53,423 bases of DNA, taken from contig USJL01000012.1 of assembly GCA_900555015.1 (NCBI GenBank), forward strand, positions 1 to 53,423. The letters run 5' to 3'. A model generated the notes under the pieces. The model did not search any database, was not told the origin of the DNA, and saw nothing but the letters and a program-made list of their open reading frames with translations. Positions 9,591 through 18,658 of this stretch are shown here, in pieces. Position 1 is the stretch's first letter; the number at the start of each line of letters is the position of its first letter. Origin of the DNA: an uncultured Oscillospiraceae bacterium. GTDB taxonomy: Bacteria; Bacillota; Clostridia; Oscillospirales; Acutalibacteraceae. Position numbers and translations under genes: made by a program.

Positions 9591-11096
9591 TTATTCAAAT
9601 TCACTTAACAGAGCAGGCAAAAGTTCCAACATATCATCCACAGTCATACCGGACATACTTAATTCTTTAGCGGTTATATCGCCGCACAATCCGTGAATAT
9701 AAACGGCACACACAGCACTTTTTAACGGTGTTATTCCGCGTGCAATAAATGCCCCGATTATTCCAGACAGCATATCGCCTGTTCCGCCCATTGCCATACC
9801 GGGATTGCCTGTTGTGTTAACAAACACATCAACACCGTTTGTTACAACTGTATTTGCCCCTTTTAAAACGACCACACAATTATAATCCTTTGCAAATGCC
9901 TTGGCAACTTCAATTCTGTTTGACTGAACATAATCAACGCTTTCGTTAATAAGCCGTGCCATTTCCGCAGGATGGGGAGTTAAAACAGGTTGTGCTTTTG
10001 CGTCTCTTAAAACATCTATATTCCCTAAAATTGAATTTATGCCATCGGCATCAATAACAACAGGCACATCGCTTTCTTTAATTATTTGATTACACAAAAC
10101 TTGAGTGTCATCATTGTTACCTATACCGCAACCAAGCACAATACTGTTTGCCCATTTTATTTCCTCGGTAATTTTTGTTAAAGCACCGATTGAAAATGTT
10201 TTGTCTTCATTTTCACTTACGGGTGAAAACAACGGCTGAATCAAATGAGAAGTTAAAACAGAGTAAATTGATTTTGGAAAAACACATTTAAGAAGACCGA
10301 CACCCGATTTTAATGCCGCCTTTGCACATATAACAGCGGCGCCGCACATTTTATAACTGCCGCAAATATTTACCTGCCTGCCGTAATCGCCCTTGTGAGA
10401 ATTAAGTTTTCTTTTGGGGAAACACGATTTAACATAAGATTTAGTTATTGTTTGGGGATATGAATCTTTAAAACAATCGTCAGGAATACCGATATTTACA
10501 ACAACTGTTTTGCCGCAACATTCATTTGCCGGCGGCAAAACATGGCAATATTTTAAGGTTGAAACAGCAATGGTTAAATCTGCTTTTACAGCTCCGTTTT
10601 CGAAACCGTTTGTTGCGTTAACGCCGCTTGGCGTATCAACGGATACAACAATACAATCACTTGAATTTACAGCGTTGCAAACAGATTTAAACGGTTCGCC
10701 TATTTCGCCGTGAAAACCTATTCCGAAAATACAATCAACTATTAAAACGCCGTCAAAAGCAACCTTTGAAAAAGGTAAGGACTTAACACCTGCATTAATC
10801 GCTTGGTCGTAGTACATCTTAGGTTCGTCAATTTCAGGTGCCTTATCTGCCAGAACAATTTCCGGAAAAGCACCGAATTCCAAAAGCATTTTCGCAATAA
10901 CAAAGCCGTCGCCTGCATTTTTTCCGTTACCGCAAACAACAGAAACTTTTTTACTTTTTATTTCTTCGCCGTAATATTTAATGATTTTTTTATAACATTC
11001 TTCTCCTGCTTTTTTCATTAATTCGGCTTCTGTAAAATATTTTTCAAATGCAAGCTTTTCAACATTTTTCATTTCATCGGCAGTTAAAATCCTCAT
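9591..11096 (-). CDS. nnr: Bifunctional NAD(P)H-hydrate epimerase / ADP-dependent NAD(P)H-hydrate dehydratase
   Basis: Repairs NADH and NADPH damaged by hydration. The N-terminal YjeF domain (about 1-210) epimerises the hydrate; VCGNGKNAGDGF is its glycine-rich motif. The C-terminal ribokinase-like domain (about 220-500) dehydrates it using ADP; GTGDMLSGIIGAF near the end is the nucleotide-binding motif. About 501 residues is normal for the fused form. A GTG at 11111 is in frame, but ATG 11096 gives the usual MRILTADEM start, with TGGTGG 8 nt upstream. It lies 42 nt after acpS, a pairing that is common in Bacillota. Confidence 0.95.
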   Translation of the reverse strand: MRILTADEMKNVEKLAFEKYFTEAELMKKAGEECYKKIIKYYGEEIKSKKVSVVCGNGKNAGDGFVIAKMLLEFGAFPEIVLADKAPEIDEPKMYYDQAINAGVKSLPFSKVAFDGVLIVDCIFGIGFHGEIGEPFKSVCNAVNSSDCIVVSVDTPSGVNATNGFENGAVKADLTIAVSTLKYCHVLPPANECCGKTVVVNIGIPDDCFKDSYPQTITKSYVKSCFPKRKLNSHKGDYGRQVNICGSYKMCGAAVICAKAALKSGVGLLKCVFPKSIYSVLTSHLIQPLFSPVSENEDKTFSIGALTKITEEIKWANSIVLGCGIGNNDDTQVLCNQIIKESDVPVVIDADGINSILGNIDVLRDAKAQPVLTPHPAEMARLINESVDYVQSNRIEVAKAFAKDYNCVVVLKGANTVVTNGVDVFVNTTGNPGMAMGGTGDMLSGIIGAFIARGITPLKSAVCAVYIHGLCGDITAKELSMSGMTVDDMLELLPALLSEFE

Positions 11097-11138
11097 TTGA
11101 AATTCCACCAATCTTTCTTAACATTACATTCAAATAAA

Positions 11139-11453
11139 CTAATCCCACAAAATAACAGTGGAAACAGCATAATCACCGTCATGGCTTATTGAAACATCGC
11201 TGTTTAAAACACCGTTTATATACGGTTTTCCTTTTTCATTATGCAAAATTTCAACAGCATTAAGCTTTTGGTTAATTCCTGTACCTAATGCTTTAAAGTA
11301 TGCTTCCTTTGCGGCAAATATGCCGGCAAAGGTTTCTGCTTTTTTTGAATAATTAATTTCATTATCCGTAAAAACAAACTTAATAAAATTTTCTTTTTGC
11401 ATACTTTTTTCAATTCTTGAAATTTGAACAATATCTGTTCCTATTTTAAACAT
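11139..11453 (-). CDS. acpS: Holo-[acyl-carrier-protein] synthase
   Basis: Transfers 4'-phosphopantetheine from CoA to the serine of acyl carrier protein, an essential step for fatty acid synthesis. Family motifs are clear: GTDIVQISRI at residues 5-14 (with the metal-binding Asp), FAAKEAYFKALGTGI in the middle and SISHDGDYAV near the end. At 104 residues it is slightly short but complete. The ATG overlaps the last 8 nt of the beta-galactosidase gene, and an AGGCGG within that gene serves as its ribosome binding site, so its translation is tied to that of lacZ. Confidence 0.95.
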   Translation of the reverse strand: MFKIGTDIVQISRIEKSMQKENFIKFVFTDNEINYSKKAETFAGIFAAKEAYFKALGTGINQKLNAVEILHNEKGKPYINGVLNSDVSISHDGDYAVSTVILWD

Positions 11454-14448
11454 TCTTACCGCCTACAGGTGTTACAGTGAAGCTGTTACTGTAATTGAAC
11501 ACAACAACTTTTCTGTGATTTTTATTTGGAAAAGGTCCGCATGCATTTGAGCCTGCGCCAAGCATAAACCCATCTATTGCAACATCAGTTGTATCATAAT
11601 CTTTCAAATCTTCAATATGAGCAGCTTTTGCACACAAATCAACTGTATAATGACAGGCATTAAATACAAATGAATTTGCACTTTCAAATCTTAATCCAAC
11701 GCCGTTTTCATTAGTAATATTTGCCCAATAAGTAGAAAATCTCATTCCGTTTTCCTGCGGCTTAATATAGTTGGTTCTCATGTCGTCAACTTTAAGTTCT
11801 TTAACGGCATAAACAGAATGCTCCTTAAAATCAGACAATGTTTCTTGATCATAGCCAAAATAAGAAACATTATCAAATTCTTTTGGCATTTCAATATGAA
11901 CGCCTAATCTCGGAACAACTTTAAAGCCGACATTTGAAAATGTATAACTGATATTAATACTTCCGTTTGACGATATTTTATAAATTACATTATATTTTCC
12001 GGCATGATTTTTTACAGATGAAGACAGTCTGTATGACGCATTAATTATAACGTAATTACCTTCAACCCTATATGCATCCTTAACAAAGGTTTTAAGTGTG
12101 TAGGAAAAACGATGCAAACCGCTTTTTCTCCACAATTTATCTAAATTCATATCGTTATCAATAGGCGCTCTGTAAAGCTGAGGGGCAAAACCCTTTGTAG
12201 CAGAGTAAGGCATTTGGTTAATTAACTGTGTGCCGCAATATACATAACTTTCAAATTCGCCTGTTTTTCTGTTATAGATAATTTCACCGTTCTTAACAGA
12301 AATAACTATTTTAGACTCTGATGTTTTAACATCAATTTTGTAATCACAATCATCTGATTTACTTTCTGCATAATTTGGATTTAGTATAACTTGTTCTTTT
12401 GCAACTTCAAAATCACCGTCATAGTATGTAAATATAATAACACTGTGATTTTCTGCTTTAACATCAATCTTTTTTCTGTAATGCCTTTGCGGCTCTAAAT
12501 CAACATTAAATTCACCGGTATCTACTTCATTGCCATTATTTAAAACAGAATACTTAACAAGCAATTTTTCGTTTTTAAAACAACTGTGATTAAAAAATTC
12601 AAATTCATTATTTGATATTTTTTTAGTTCTTACCGGCCTGTAGCAATTTTTCATTTGCAATGCACCGGGATGAGGAGTTCTGTTTGGGAAAAACAATCCG
12701 TCAACACAAAAATTGCCGTCATGTTTCCATTCATTATGGTCACCGCCGTAAGTATATTCATACGGTCCTTCTTTTTCCAGAACAGCATGGTCTGCAAATT
12801 CCCAAATACAGCCACCTAAAATATTATCGCCTTGGTATATATACTGAACATATTCCTCCAAATCACCGGCACCAAGGCCCATGGCATGAGCATATTCACA
12901 CATAAAATAAGGTTTTTTATAAAATTTCTTTGACAATCCCTTTCCGGCTGCAACTTTTTTCACCAAATTGTGCCAAGGGTACATTTGAGAAACAACATCA
13001 TACGCCCAACGTTTCGTGCGAACAACACCCTCATAATGAATAGGAATCGGTGAAAGTTTTTTCAATTCTTCATAGCAATAATCTTGGTTACTGTATCCGT
13101 GAGATTCATTGCCCAAAGACCACATTGTTATTGAACAATGATTTTTATCACGCTGAAACATACGGTAAACTCTATCCCAATAATGACCTTGCCATTCGGG
13201 ATTATGAGAACAAGCGCCCGGTTTATGAAGTTCCGTTTCACAGCCGTGAGTTTCTATATCAGCCTCATCAACAACATAAATTCCATATTCGTCACACAAA
13301 TCAAGAAACATCGGATCGGGAGGGTAATGAGATGTTCTGACGCAATTAACATTATATTCTTTAAATATTTTAACATCACGTTCCATATCATCATAAGACA
13401 TTACATATCCCTTTGAAGCATCGGTATCATGATGATTAACGCCCAAAAGTTTAATACGCTTATTATTAAAATAGAAAATATTGCCTCTTATTTCAATATG
13501 TTTAAATCCTATTTTCTTACGTATAATTTCTACAATTTCACCCTCTTTTGAAAGTGAAAGATAAAGATTATAAAGATTGGGAATTTCAGCACTCCACTCT
13601 TTAACGTCAAGCACATCAAAAGTAATTTTATCAATTTTTTCCGGGCATATATTAATTGACTTTGAAGTTACAAGTTTATCGCCGTCAAAAATTTCCGCAT
13701 TAAACGTTACTTCATCTGTAATTTTAAATGACGGAATAACATCAAGCATATAAGTTCCGTCCTCATTATATGTTGTTTTTGCTTCAAAATCATAAATACT
13801 GTTTTCTCCTGTTTTAAACAGCAAAACATCTCTAAAAATTCCGTTATTTCTAAACATATCCTGACATTCAAGATATGTGCCGTTACACCATTTATGAACA
13901 ACTGCAACAACTTCATTTTCACCGTCTTTTAAAAACGAAGTTATTTCATACTCGCTTGTATTATGACTTCCTTCGCTGTAGCCTACATAAGTGCCGTTAA
14001 CAAAAACATCAAGTGAACCGGCAACACCCAAAAACATTAAATTAAAATTACCGTTAACGTCATCCAAAACAAATTTTTTTGAATAAACGCCCACTGAACA
14101 GTCTTCGGGAAAATGAGGCGGATTACAATCAAACGGATAGCGTGAATTTAAATAATAAGGTTTTTCATATCCTGTAAATTGCCATACAGACGGAACGGCA
14201 ATTTTATCCATTTCAACACTGTCTGTATCAAATTCATTCGGCATCAAAGAAACCTTGTCGTAATATTTAAAATTCCATTCCCCTGAAAGAACGGCAGTCA
14301 TAGAAGAATTAAAACGTTCTGTTCTTATATCGGTATCCATCATCTCTTCCCTGCTGCTAAAAGGAATGAAATAAGAACGTGGCGTTAAAACGTTATCTTT
14401 AAAAACACTAAATGTTTTATAATTATCTGTTTTTAAATTGTAAATCAT
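11446..14448 (-). CDS. lacZ: Beta-galactosidase, GH2 family
   Basis: Hydrolyses terminal beta-D-galactosides. About 1000 residues with the GH2 order: sugar-binding domain (FNLMFLGVAGSLDVFVNG), Ig-like domain, TIM barrel and a large C-terminal beta domain. The acid/base Glu lies in MWSLGNESHGYS and the nucleophile Glu in FMCEYAHAMG; both match E. coli LacZ motifs. There is no signal peptide, so it acts in the cytosol. An ATG at 14478 overlaps the -10 box, so the ATG at 14448 with GGGGG 8 nt upstream is the likely start. It heads an operon with acpS, nnr and a lipoprotein gene. No lactose permease or repressor is adjacent. Confidence 0.96.
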   Translation of the reverse strand: MIYNLKTDNYKTFSVFKDNVLTPRSYFIPFSSREEMMDTDIRTERFNSSMTAVLSGEWNFKYYDKVSLMPNEFDTDSVEMDKIAVPSVWQFTGYEKPYYLNSRYPFDCNPPHFPEDCSVGVYSKKFVLDDVNGNFNLMFLGVAGSLDVFVNGTYVGYSEGSHNTSEYEITSFLKDGENEVVAVVHKWCNGTYLECQDMFRNNGIFRDVLLFKTGENSIYDFEAKTTYNEDGTYMLDVIPSFKITDEVTFNAEIFDGDKLVTSKSINICPEKIDKITFDVLDVKEWSAEIPNLYNLYLSLSKEGEIVEIIRKKIGFKHIEIRGNIFYFNNKRIKLLGVNHHDTDASKGYVMSYDDMERDVKIFKEYNVNCVRTSHYPPDPMFLDLCDEYGIYVVDEADIETHGCETELHKPGACSHNPEWQGHYWDRVYRMFQRDKNHCSITMWSLGNESHGYSNQDYCYEELKKLSPIPIHYEGVVRTKRWAYDVVSQMYPWHNLVKKVAAGKGLSKKFYKKPYFMCEYAHAMGLGAGDLEEYVQYIYQGDNILGGCIWEFADHAVLEKEGPYEYTYGGDHNEWKHDGNFCVDGLFFPNRTPHPGALQMKNCYRPVRTKKISNNEFEFFNHSCFKNEKLLVKYSVLNNGNEVDTGEFNVDLEPQRHYRKKIDVKAENHSVIIFTYYDGDFEVAKEQVILNPNYAESKSDDCDYKIDVKTSESKIVISVKNGEIIYNRKTGEFESYVYCGTQLINQMPYSATKGFAPQLYRAPIDNDMNLDKLWRKSGLHRFSYTLKTFVKDAYRVEGNYVIINASYRLSSSVKNHAGKYNVIYKISSNGSINISYTFSNVGFKVVPRLGVHIEMPKEFDNVSYFGYDQETLSDFKEHSVYAVKELKVDDMRTNYIKPQENGMRFSTYWANITNENGVGLRFESANSFVFNACHYTVDLCAKAAHIEDLKDYDTTDVAIDGFMLGAGSNACGPFPNKNHRKVVVFNYSNSFTVTPVGGKNV

Positions 14449-14476
14449 AAAAATAACCCCCAAATATTCTAAAATC

Positions 14477-14505
14477 ATTATACATTATTTACCTTTACAT
14501 TACAA
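14477..14505 (-). promoter_or_regulatory. Promoter of lacZ operon
   Basis: On the minus strand, TTGTAA (14500-14505), 17 nt, then a perfect TATAAT (14477-14482). It lies back to back with the spoIIID control region. Confidence 0.6.
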
Positions 14506-14529
14506 TATTTTAAACAAGAATAATAAAGG

Positions 14530-14560
14530 TGATATTTAACTGCTAAATTAAATATACATT
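14530..14560 (+). promoter_or_regulatory. Possible sigma-E type promoter of spoIIID
   Basis: TGATATT (14530-14536) and TATACATT (14553-14560) resemble the mother-cell sigma-E boxes (about ATATT and CATACAMT), with a 16-nt gap that is slightly wide. In Bacillus, spoIIID is transcribed by sigma-E. The match is partial. Confidence 0.4.
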
Positions 14561-14570
14561 ACTGAGGACG

Positions 14571-14837
14571 GTGAAAACTGTGAACAGTAATGTTGAAAAC
14601 AGATGTATTGAAATAGGAAATTACATAAAAAATACAGGCGCAACAGTAAGAAAAGCAGGCGCTGTATTCGGCATAAGCAAATCCACAGTACATATTGACG
14701 TAACAAAACGGTTATATGAAATAGACAGAGAGTTGTATGAACAAGTACAAAAAGTTTTGCAGGAAAACAAGGCGCAACGGCACATTAGAGGCGGAATTGC
14801 AACAAGAGAAAAATACAATGCATTAAAAAAGCATTGA
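14571..14837 (+). CDS. spoIIID: Sporulation transcriptional regulator SpoIIID
   Basis: A small DNA-binding protein that switches gene expression in the mother cell during sporulation, repressing and activating sigma-E genes. The 88 residues show the family helix-turn-helix (TVRKAGAVFGISKSTVHIDVTKRL, about 30-53) and the family C-terminal motif (HIRGGIATREKY, about 71-82), including the basic tail. Start: GTG 14571 with GAGGAC just upstream; a second in-frame GTG at 14580 is also possible given the spacing. It is a strong marker that this organism forms spores. Divergent from lacZ. Confidence 0.94.
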   Translation: MKTVNSNVENRCIEIGNYIKNTGATVRKAGAVFGISKSTVHIDVTKRLYEIDRELYEQVQKVLQENKAQRHIRGGIATREKYNALKKH

Positions 14838-14888
14838 TATTTACATACTTGATATGATAATATAAAGTTAAAGCGGAGGACATTTAAA

Positions 14889-15686
14889 ATGAACATTGGA
14901 TTTATAGGATGCGGCAACATGGCATCTGCAATAATTAAAGGAATTGTTGAATCAAAAGCTGTTAAAGGCGACGATATTTTTGCATATAACCCAACTGAAG
15001 CAAAAACAGATAATTTAGCGGCAAAATACGGAATAAATAAATGCAAAAATTCAAAAGAAGTAATTTCCCTTTCCGATTATGTAATTCTTGCTGTTAAGCC
15101 AAACAAAATTTCCACAGTATTAAATGAAATAAACCTTGAACTTGAAAAAAATGAAACTGTTTTAATTTCAATAGCGGCAGGTAAATCAATAGAATTTATA
15201 AGAAATAATTTGTCTCACGACAATAAAATAATTAGAGTTATGCCAAACATAAACGCCAAAGTCGGCGAATCCTGCAGTGCATACTGTGTAAATCAATCGG
15301 TTACAAACAAAGAAAAGAAAGCAGTGGAAAAAATATTCAAATCAATCGGCACAATCACTGAAATTGAAGAAACCGCCTTTCCGCTTTTCGGTGTAATTGC
15401 AGGCTGTTCGCCTGCCTTTGCATATATGTTTATTGACGCATTAGCACGTGCCGGCGTTGAAAACGGTATGAAAAAAAGCGATGCATTAAAATTTGCGGCA
15501 CAAAGCGTTTACGGCAGTGCTAAAATGATTTTAGAGAATACTACTCACCCTTATGAACTTATTGACCAAGTTTGTTCCCCCGGCGGAACAACGATTGAGG
15601 GCGTAATTTCACTTCAAAAAGACGGTTTTGAAAGTGCAGTACACAATGCAGTAAATAAAGCTGTTGATAAAGACAAAAAATTATAA
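14889..15686 (+). CDS. proC: Pyrroline-5-carboxylate reductase
   Basis: Reduces pyrroline-5-carboxylate to L-proline with NAD(P)H, the last step of proline synthesis. The N-terminal Rossmann motif (GFIGCGNMASAI, residues 4-15) and the ILAVKP motif are visible, and the C-terminal dimer domain carries the family signature (SPGGTTIEGV, about 230-239). At 265 residues it has the usual length. GGAGG sits 9 nt before the ATG. It is separated by 13 nt from the AIM24-like gene and is probably co-transcribed with it. Confidence 0.96.
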   Translation: MNIGFIGCGNMASAIIKGIVESKAVKGDDIFAYNPTEAKTDNLAAKYGINKCKNSKEVISLSDYVILAVKPNKISTVLNEINLELEKNETVLISIAAGKSIEFIRNNLSHDNKIIRVMPNINAKVGESCSAYCVNQSVTNKEKKAVEKIFKSIGTITEIEETAFPLFGVIAGCSPAFAYMFIDALARAGVENGMKKSDALKFAAQSVYGSAKMILENTTHPYELIDQVCSPGGTTIEGVISLQKDGFESAVHNAVNKAVDKDKKL

Positions 15687-15699
15687 AAGGAGAATATGT

Positions 15700-16389
15700 A
15701 TGAATTATGAAATCAAAGGCGGTAATTTTCCGGTTCTTATTTGCACACTTGACGCAAATGAAACAATGATTACCGAAGGCGGCGGAATGAGTTGGATGAG
15801 TCCAAACATGAAAATGGAAACAACCACAAACGGCGGATTAGGTAAAGTTTTCGGCAGAATGATGACAAACGAAAAACTTTTTCAAAACAGATATACTGCT
15901 GTGGGCGGACAAGGCACCATTGCTTTTGCAAGTTGCTTTCCCGGTGATATTCTTCCTCTTCAAATTGAGCCGGGAAAAGAATACATATGCCAAAAATCTG
16001 CCTTTCTTGCAAGCACAAGCGGAGTACAACTTTCTATTGAATTCAGAAAAAAATTCGGCGCAGGCTTGTTTGGCGGCGAAGGATTTATTATGCAAAAACT
16101 TTCCGGCAACGGAACGGCGTTTATTGAAGTAGACGGTTCTATTGTAAAATACACACTGCAACCCGGTCAGCAAATCATTATTGACACCGGTCATCTTGTT
16201 ATGATGAGCAGTACATGCAGCCTTGACGTTCAAACAGTTAAGGGTGCAAAAAACATTTTATTCGGCGGCGAAGGACTGTTTAACACTGTTGTTACAGGTC
16301 CCGGTGAAATTGCACTTCAAACAATGCCTATTTCAAATTTGGCAAACAGTATTCAACCGTACATTGTAACAACAAACGGCGCACAATAA
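15700..16389 (+). CDS. AIM24 / TIGR00266 family protein
   Basis: A 229-residue member of the AIM24-like beta-barrel family, found in many bacteria and in mitochondria; its biochemical role is not settled. Seen here: glycine-rich, beta-strand-rich sequence with repeated short motifs (MITEGGGMSWMS, VGGQGTIAFAS, GSGTAF-like NGTAFIEVDG, FGGEGLFNT). There is no signal peptide or membrane helix. The ATG at 15700 has AAAGGAG 8 nt upstream; an open frame extends further back but lies inside proC. It is the last gene before a strong terminator. Confidence 0.85.
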   Translation: MNYEIKGGNFPVLICTLDANETMITEGGGMSWMSPNMKMETTTNGGLGKVFGRMMTNEKLFQNRYTAVGGQGTIAFASCFPGDILPLQIEPGKEYICQKSAFLASTSGVQLSIEFRKKFGAGLFGGEGFIMQKLSGNGTAFIEVDGSIVKYTLQPGQQIIIDTGHLVMMSSTCSLDVQTVKGAKNILFGGEGLFNTVVTGPGEIALQTMPISNLANSIQPYIVTTNGAQ

Positions 16390-16401
16390 TATAATTATAA
16401 C

Positions 16402-16447
16402 AAAAAAGATAGGAGTGCTTCTCAAAGAATGACTCCTATCTTTTTTT
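16402..16447. terminator. Bidirectional terminator
   Basis: A 15-bp stem (AAAAAAGATAGGAGT, 16402-16416, paired with 16432-16446) followed by T-runs. It closes the proC/AIM24 operon and faces the convergent GNAT gene. Confidence 0.88.
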
Positions 16448-16474
16448 ACATTTTATATTACAAATAATTACCCG

Positions 16475-16990
16475 TTATTTAATATATTTTTCAAGGCATA
16501 CTAACTGTACATTTGGAATTCCGTTAAATTCACATTCTACTATGCCTATTTCTTCATATTCTAACTTTTTATACAAATTTCTTGCTCTTGTGTTTCGCAC
16601 ATTAGTATCCATACGCAACATAAAGCAATTATGCAATACTGCATAATCTTCATAAAATGCAATTAACGCTTTACCGTATCCTTTATTCTCTTGATATGGG
16701 TCAACTGCCAAACAATGCAACACCATTATTTCATTATCTTTTGCATTATATTTCCAATTTACACGCTTATACTCGTTAACTTGAATTTGATTGATAAAAG
16801 CTGAAGCAACAATTTTACCGTTATCCTCAACAACAAATAAATCCTTTCGGTTCAAAGCATTTTCTGCTGTTTTTTTAGTTGGATATACATTCCGAATCCA
16901 TCCGATTTCGGTCAATCCCTTTTCTTCAATATCATGTATGTTATTGTATATTTTTTCAATACTGTCTATATCTTTTTTTGGTTGCTTCAC
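16475..16990 (-). CDS. GNAT N-acetyltransferase, N-terminus possibly frameshifted
   Basis: A GCN5-related acetyltransferase; substrate unknown. The acetyl-CoA loop is visible as VDPYQENKGYGKALIAF (about residues 97-113), preceded by the hydrophobic strand VLHCLA and followed by RNLYKKLEYEE. In the listed frame it begins at a GTG with no clear ribosome binding site. Ten bases upstream an ATG (16998-17000) opens another frame that reads MVIREATKK, a typical GNAT first strand, and joins this frame if one base is removed from the seven-A run (T7 at 16973-16979 on the plus strand). The natural gene therefore probably spans 16475-17000. Monocistronic. Confidence 0.85.
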   Translation of the reverse strand: MKQPKKDIDSIEKIYNNIHDIEEKGLTEIGWIRNVYPTKKTAENALNRKDLFVVEDNGKIVASAFINQIQVNEYKRVNWKYNAKDNEIMVLHCLAVDPYQENKGYGKALIAFYEDYAVLHNCFMLRMDTNVRNTRARNLYKKLEYEEIGIVECEFNGIPNVQLVCLEKYIK

Positions 16991-17084
16991 GTATTACCAT
17001 AAAACCGAATACTCTTTCTAAAATATTTAAATAACCTTTAAAATTATACTTTAATATTTCCTTTATTTCAATATGTATATACAC

Positions 17085-17118
17085 AAAAAAGCCAAGATTT
17101 ACGAAAGTAAATCTTGGC
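17085..17118 (-). terminator. Terminator of metK
   Basis: A perfect 12-bp stem (GCCAAGATTTAC, 17091-17102, paired with 17107-17118) with a 4-nt loop, followed on the minus strand by six T (17085-17090). Confidence 0.9.
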
Positions 17119-17136
17119 CTTTAATAATAAATAAAA

Positions 17137-18315
17137 TTACATATACTTCTTAAGTTCGTCTACCATATCAAGTTTTTCCCAAGAAACACCTAAATCTTCT
17201 CTGCCCATATGACCGTAAGCAGCAACATTTTTATAAATAGGCTTTCTTAAATCCAGTCTGTCAATAATAGCAGACGGTCTTAAATCAAATACTTTTTTAA
17301 CGATTTCGCAAATTTCTTCATCAGACTTAACGCCGGTACCGAAAGTATCAACCATAACAGAAACAGGCTTTGCTACACCGATTGCATAAGCAAGTTCAAC
17401 TTCACATCTTTTAGCAAGTCCGCTACCTACAATATTTTTAGCTACCCATCTTGAAGCATAAGCAGCACTTCTGTCTACCTTTGTAGGGTCTTTACCGCTG
17501 AATGCACCGCCGCCGTGGCGTGCATATCCACCGTAAGTATCAACAATAATTTTTCTACCTGTCAATCCACTGTCACCTTGAGGACCGCCAACAACAAATC
17601 TACCAGTAGGATTAACGAAAAATACCGTTTCACTGTCCATTAAATCAGCAGGAATAGTTGTTTTAATAACTTTTTCAATAATATCCTTTCTTAATGTTTC
17701 AAGTTCAACATCTGCACTGTGTTGACTTGAAACAACAACAGCAGTAACTTTAACAGGCTTATCGTCATCATATTCAACGGTTACCTGTGTTTTACCGTCT
17801 GCATAAAGATAAGGAAGGGTTCCGTCCTCACGAACCTGTGTAAGTTTTACAGCCAACTTATGTGCCAAACTGATTGGTAAAGGCATAAGTTCCTTTGTTT
17901 CATCACAAGCATAACCAAACATCATACCTTGATCGCCTGCACCGTTAAGGTTATATTTATCTTCTTCATCATTTTTTAATTCAAATGATTTATCAACACC
18001 CATAGCAATATCAGGGCTTTGATGGTCGAGAGCAACAAGAACCGCACAAGTGTTGCCGTCAAATCCCTTTGCGCCGTCATCATAACCGATTTCACAAACG
18101 GTTTTACGAACCAATGACGGAATATCAACCTGTGCTTTTGAAGTAATTTCACCCATAACAAGCACTTGACCTGTAGTACAAGTAGTTTCACAAGCAACAC
18201 GGCTCATTGGGTCTTGTTCAAGCATTGCATCCAAAATAGCATCCGAAATTTGATCACAAATTTTATCGGGATGGCCTTTAGTTACGGATTCACTTGTAAA
18301 TAAATGTTTTGCCAT
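17137..18315 (-). CDS. metK: S-adenosylmethionine synthetase
   Basis: Makes S-adenosylmethionine from methionine and ATP, with triphosphate cleavage. About 392 residues, full length. Motifs: [23 protein letters not shown] near the N-terminus (ATP/Mg binding), [12 protein letters not shown] (about 115) and [19 protein letters not shown] (P-loop-like, about 255-275). The frame is open further upstream into the riboswitch expression platform, but ATG 18315 has the strong site TTGGAGGATA and gives the normal MAKHLFTSE start. It is controlled by the SAM-I riboswitch directly upstream, so high SAM should terminate transcription. Confidence 0.98.
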   Translation of the reverse strand: MAKHLFTSESVTKGHPDKICDQISDAILDAMLEQDPMSRVACETTCTTGQVLVMGEITSKAQVDIPSLVRKTVCEIGYDDGAKGFDGNTCAVLVALDHQSPDIAMGVDKSFELKNDEEDKYNLNGAGDQGMMFGYACDETKELMPLPISLAHKLAVKLTQVREDGTLPYLYADGKTQVTVEYDDDKPVKVTAVVVSSQHSADVELETLRKDIIEKVIKTTIPADLMDSETVFFVNPTGRFVVGGPQGDSGLTGRKIIVDTYGGYARHGGGAFSGKDPTKVDRSAAYASRWVAKNIVGSGLAKRCEVELAYAIGVAKPVSVMVDTFGTGVKSDEEICEIVKKVFDLRPSAIIDRLDLRKPIYKNVAAYGHMGREDLGVSWEKLDMVDELKKYM

Positions 18316-18331
18316 AATAATATCCTCCAAT

Positions 18332-18378
18332 AAAAAAACACGCACTCCGTAATGAGTTGCGTGTAAGAATAAACTCAT
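18332..18378 (-). promoter_or_regulatory. Expression platform of the metK riboswitch (terminator/antiterminator)
   Basis: On the minus strand, CACGCA-A-CTC pairs with GAG-TGCGTG (18339-18363) and is followed by seven T (18332-18338), forming an intrinsic terminator. The 5' arm of this hairpin can instead pair in a perfect 7-bp antiterminator (ATGAGTT 18372-18378 with AACTCAT 18352-18358), using bases that form the 3' strand of aptamer helix P1. Confidence 0.88.
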
Positions 18379-18467
18379 CACTCGGATTAACCGCAGGAAT
18401 TAGCACCTTGCATAAATGCAGGTTGCTGTGGCTTCATAGGGCCAGTCCCTCTGCCACTCTTGATAAG
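18374..18467 (-). ncRNA. SAM-I (S-box) riboswitch aptamer
   Basis: The minus-strand leader of metK carries the S-box core in order: CTTATCA (P1, 18461-18467), AAGAG, GGCAGAGGGACTGGCCC, the P3 region with GCAACC, AAGGTGCTAATTCC, and the closing P1 strand TGATGAG (18374-18380). P1 forms 7 pairs. It binds S-adenosylmethionine and switches off metK. Confidence 0.97.
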
Positions 18468-18489
18468 AAAATATTTTCTTTGTGCAAAT

Positions 18490-18518
18490 ATAATAAACCA
18501 ACATATGTTATTTGTCAA
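18490..18518 (-). promoter_or_regulatory. Promoter of metK
   Basis: On the minus strand, a perfect TTGACA (18513-18518), 17 nt, then TATTAT (18490-18495). Transcription would start about 16 nt before the riboswitch. Confidence 0.75.
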
Positions 18519-18586
18519 CAATATTTTACACACTTGTGAAATGTTATATTTTATTTATAAAAAATTAATATTTTCTGTTAAATGTG

Positions 18587-18615
18587 TTGTAATTTGTTTA
18601 GAATTAGTTTATAAT
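18587..18615 (+). promoter_or_regulatory. Promoter of the SDR/zinc-ribbon gene
   Basis: TTGTAA (18587-18592), 17 nt, then a perfect TATAAT (18610-18615). A GGGAGG ribosome binding site follows about 10 nt before the ATG at 18659. Confidence 0.65.
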
Positions 18616-18658
18616 ATGTTTTGTAAAAATTTTACCATTAATAAGGGAGGATTATCAA

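Noticed and set aside
18316..18381. N-terminal extension of MetK (22 residues)
   Set aside because: It translates the riboswitch terminator; the GGAGG-linked ATG at 18315 is the real start.
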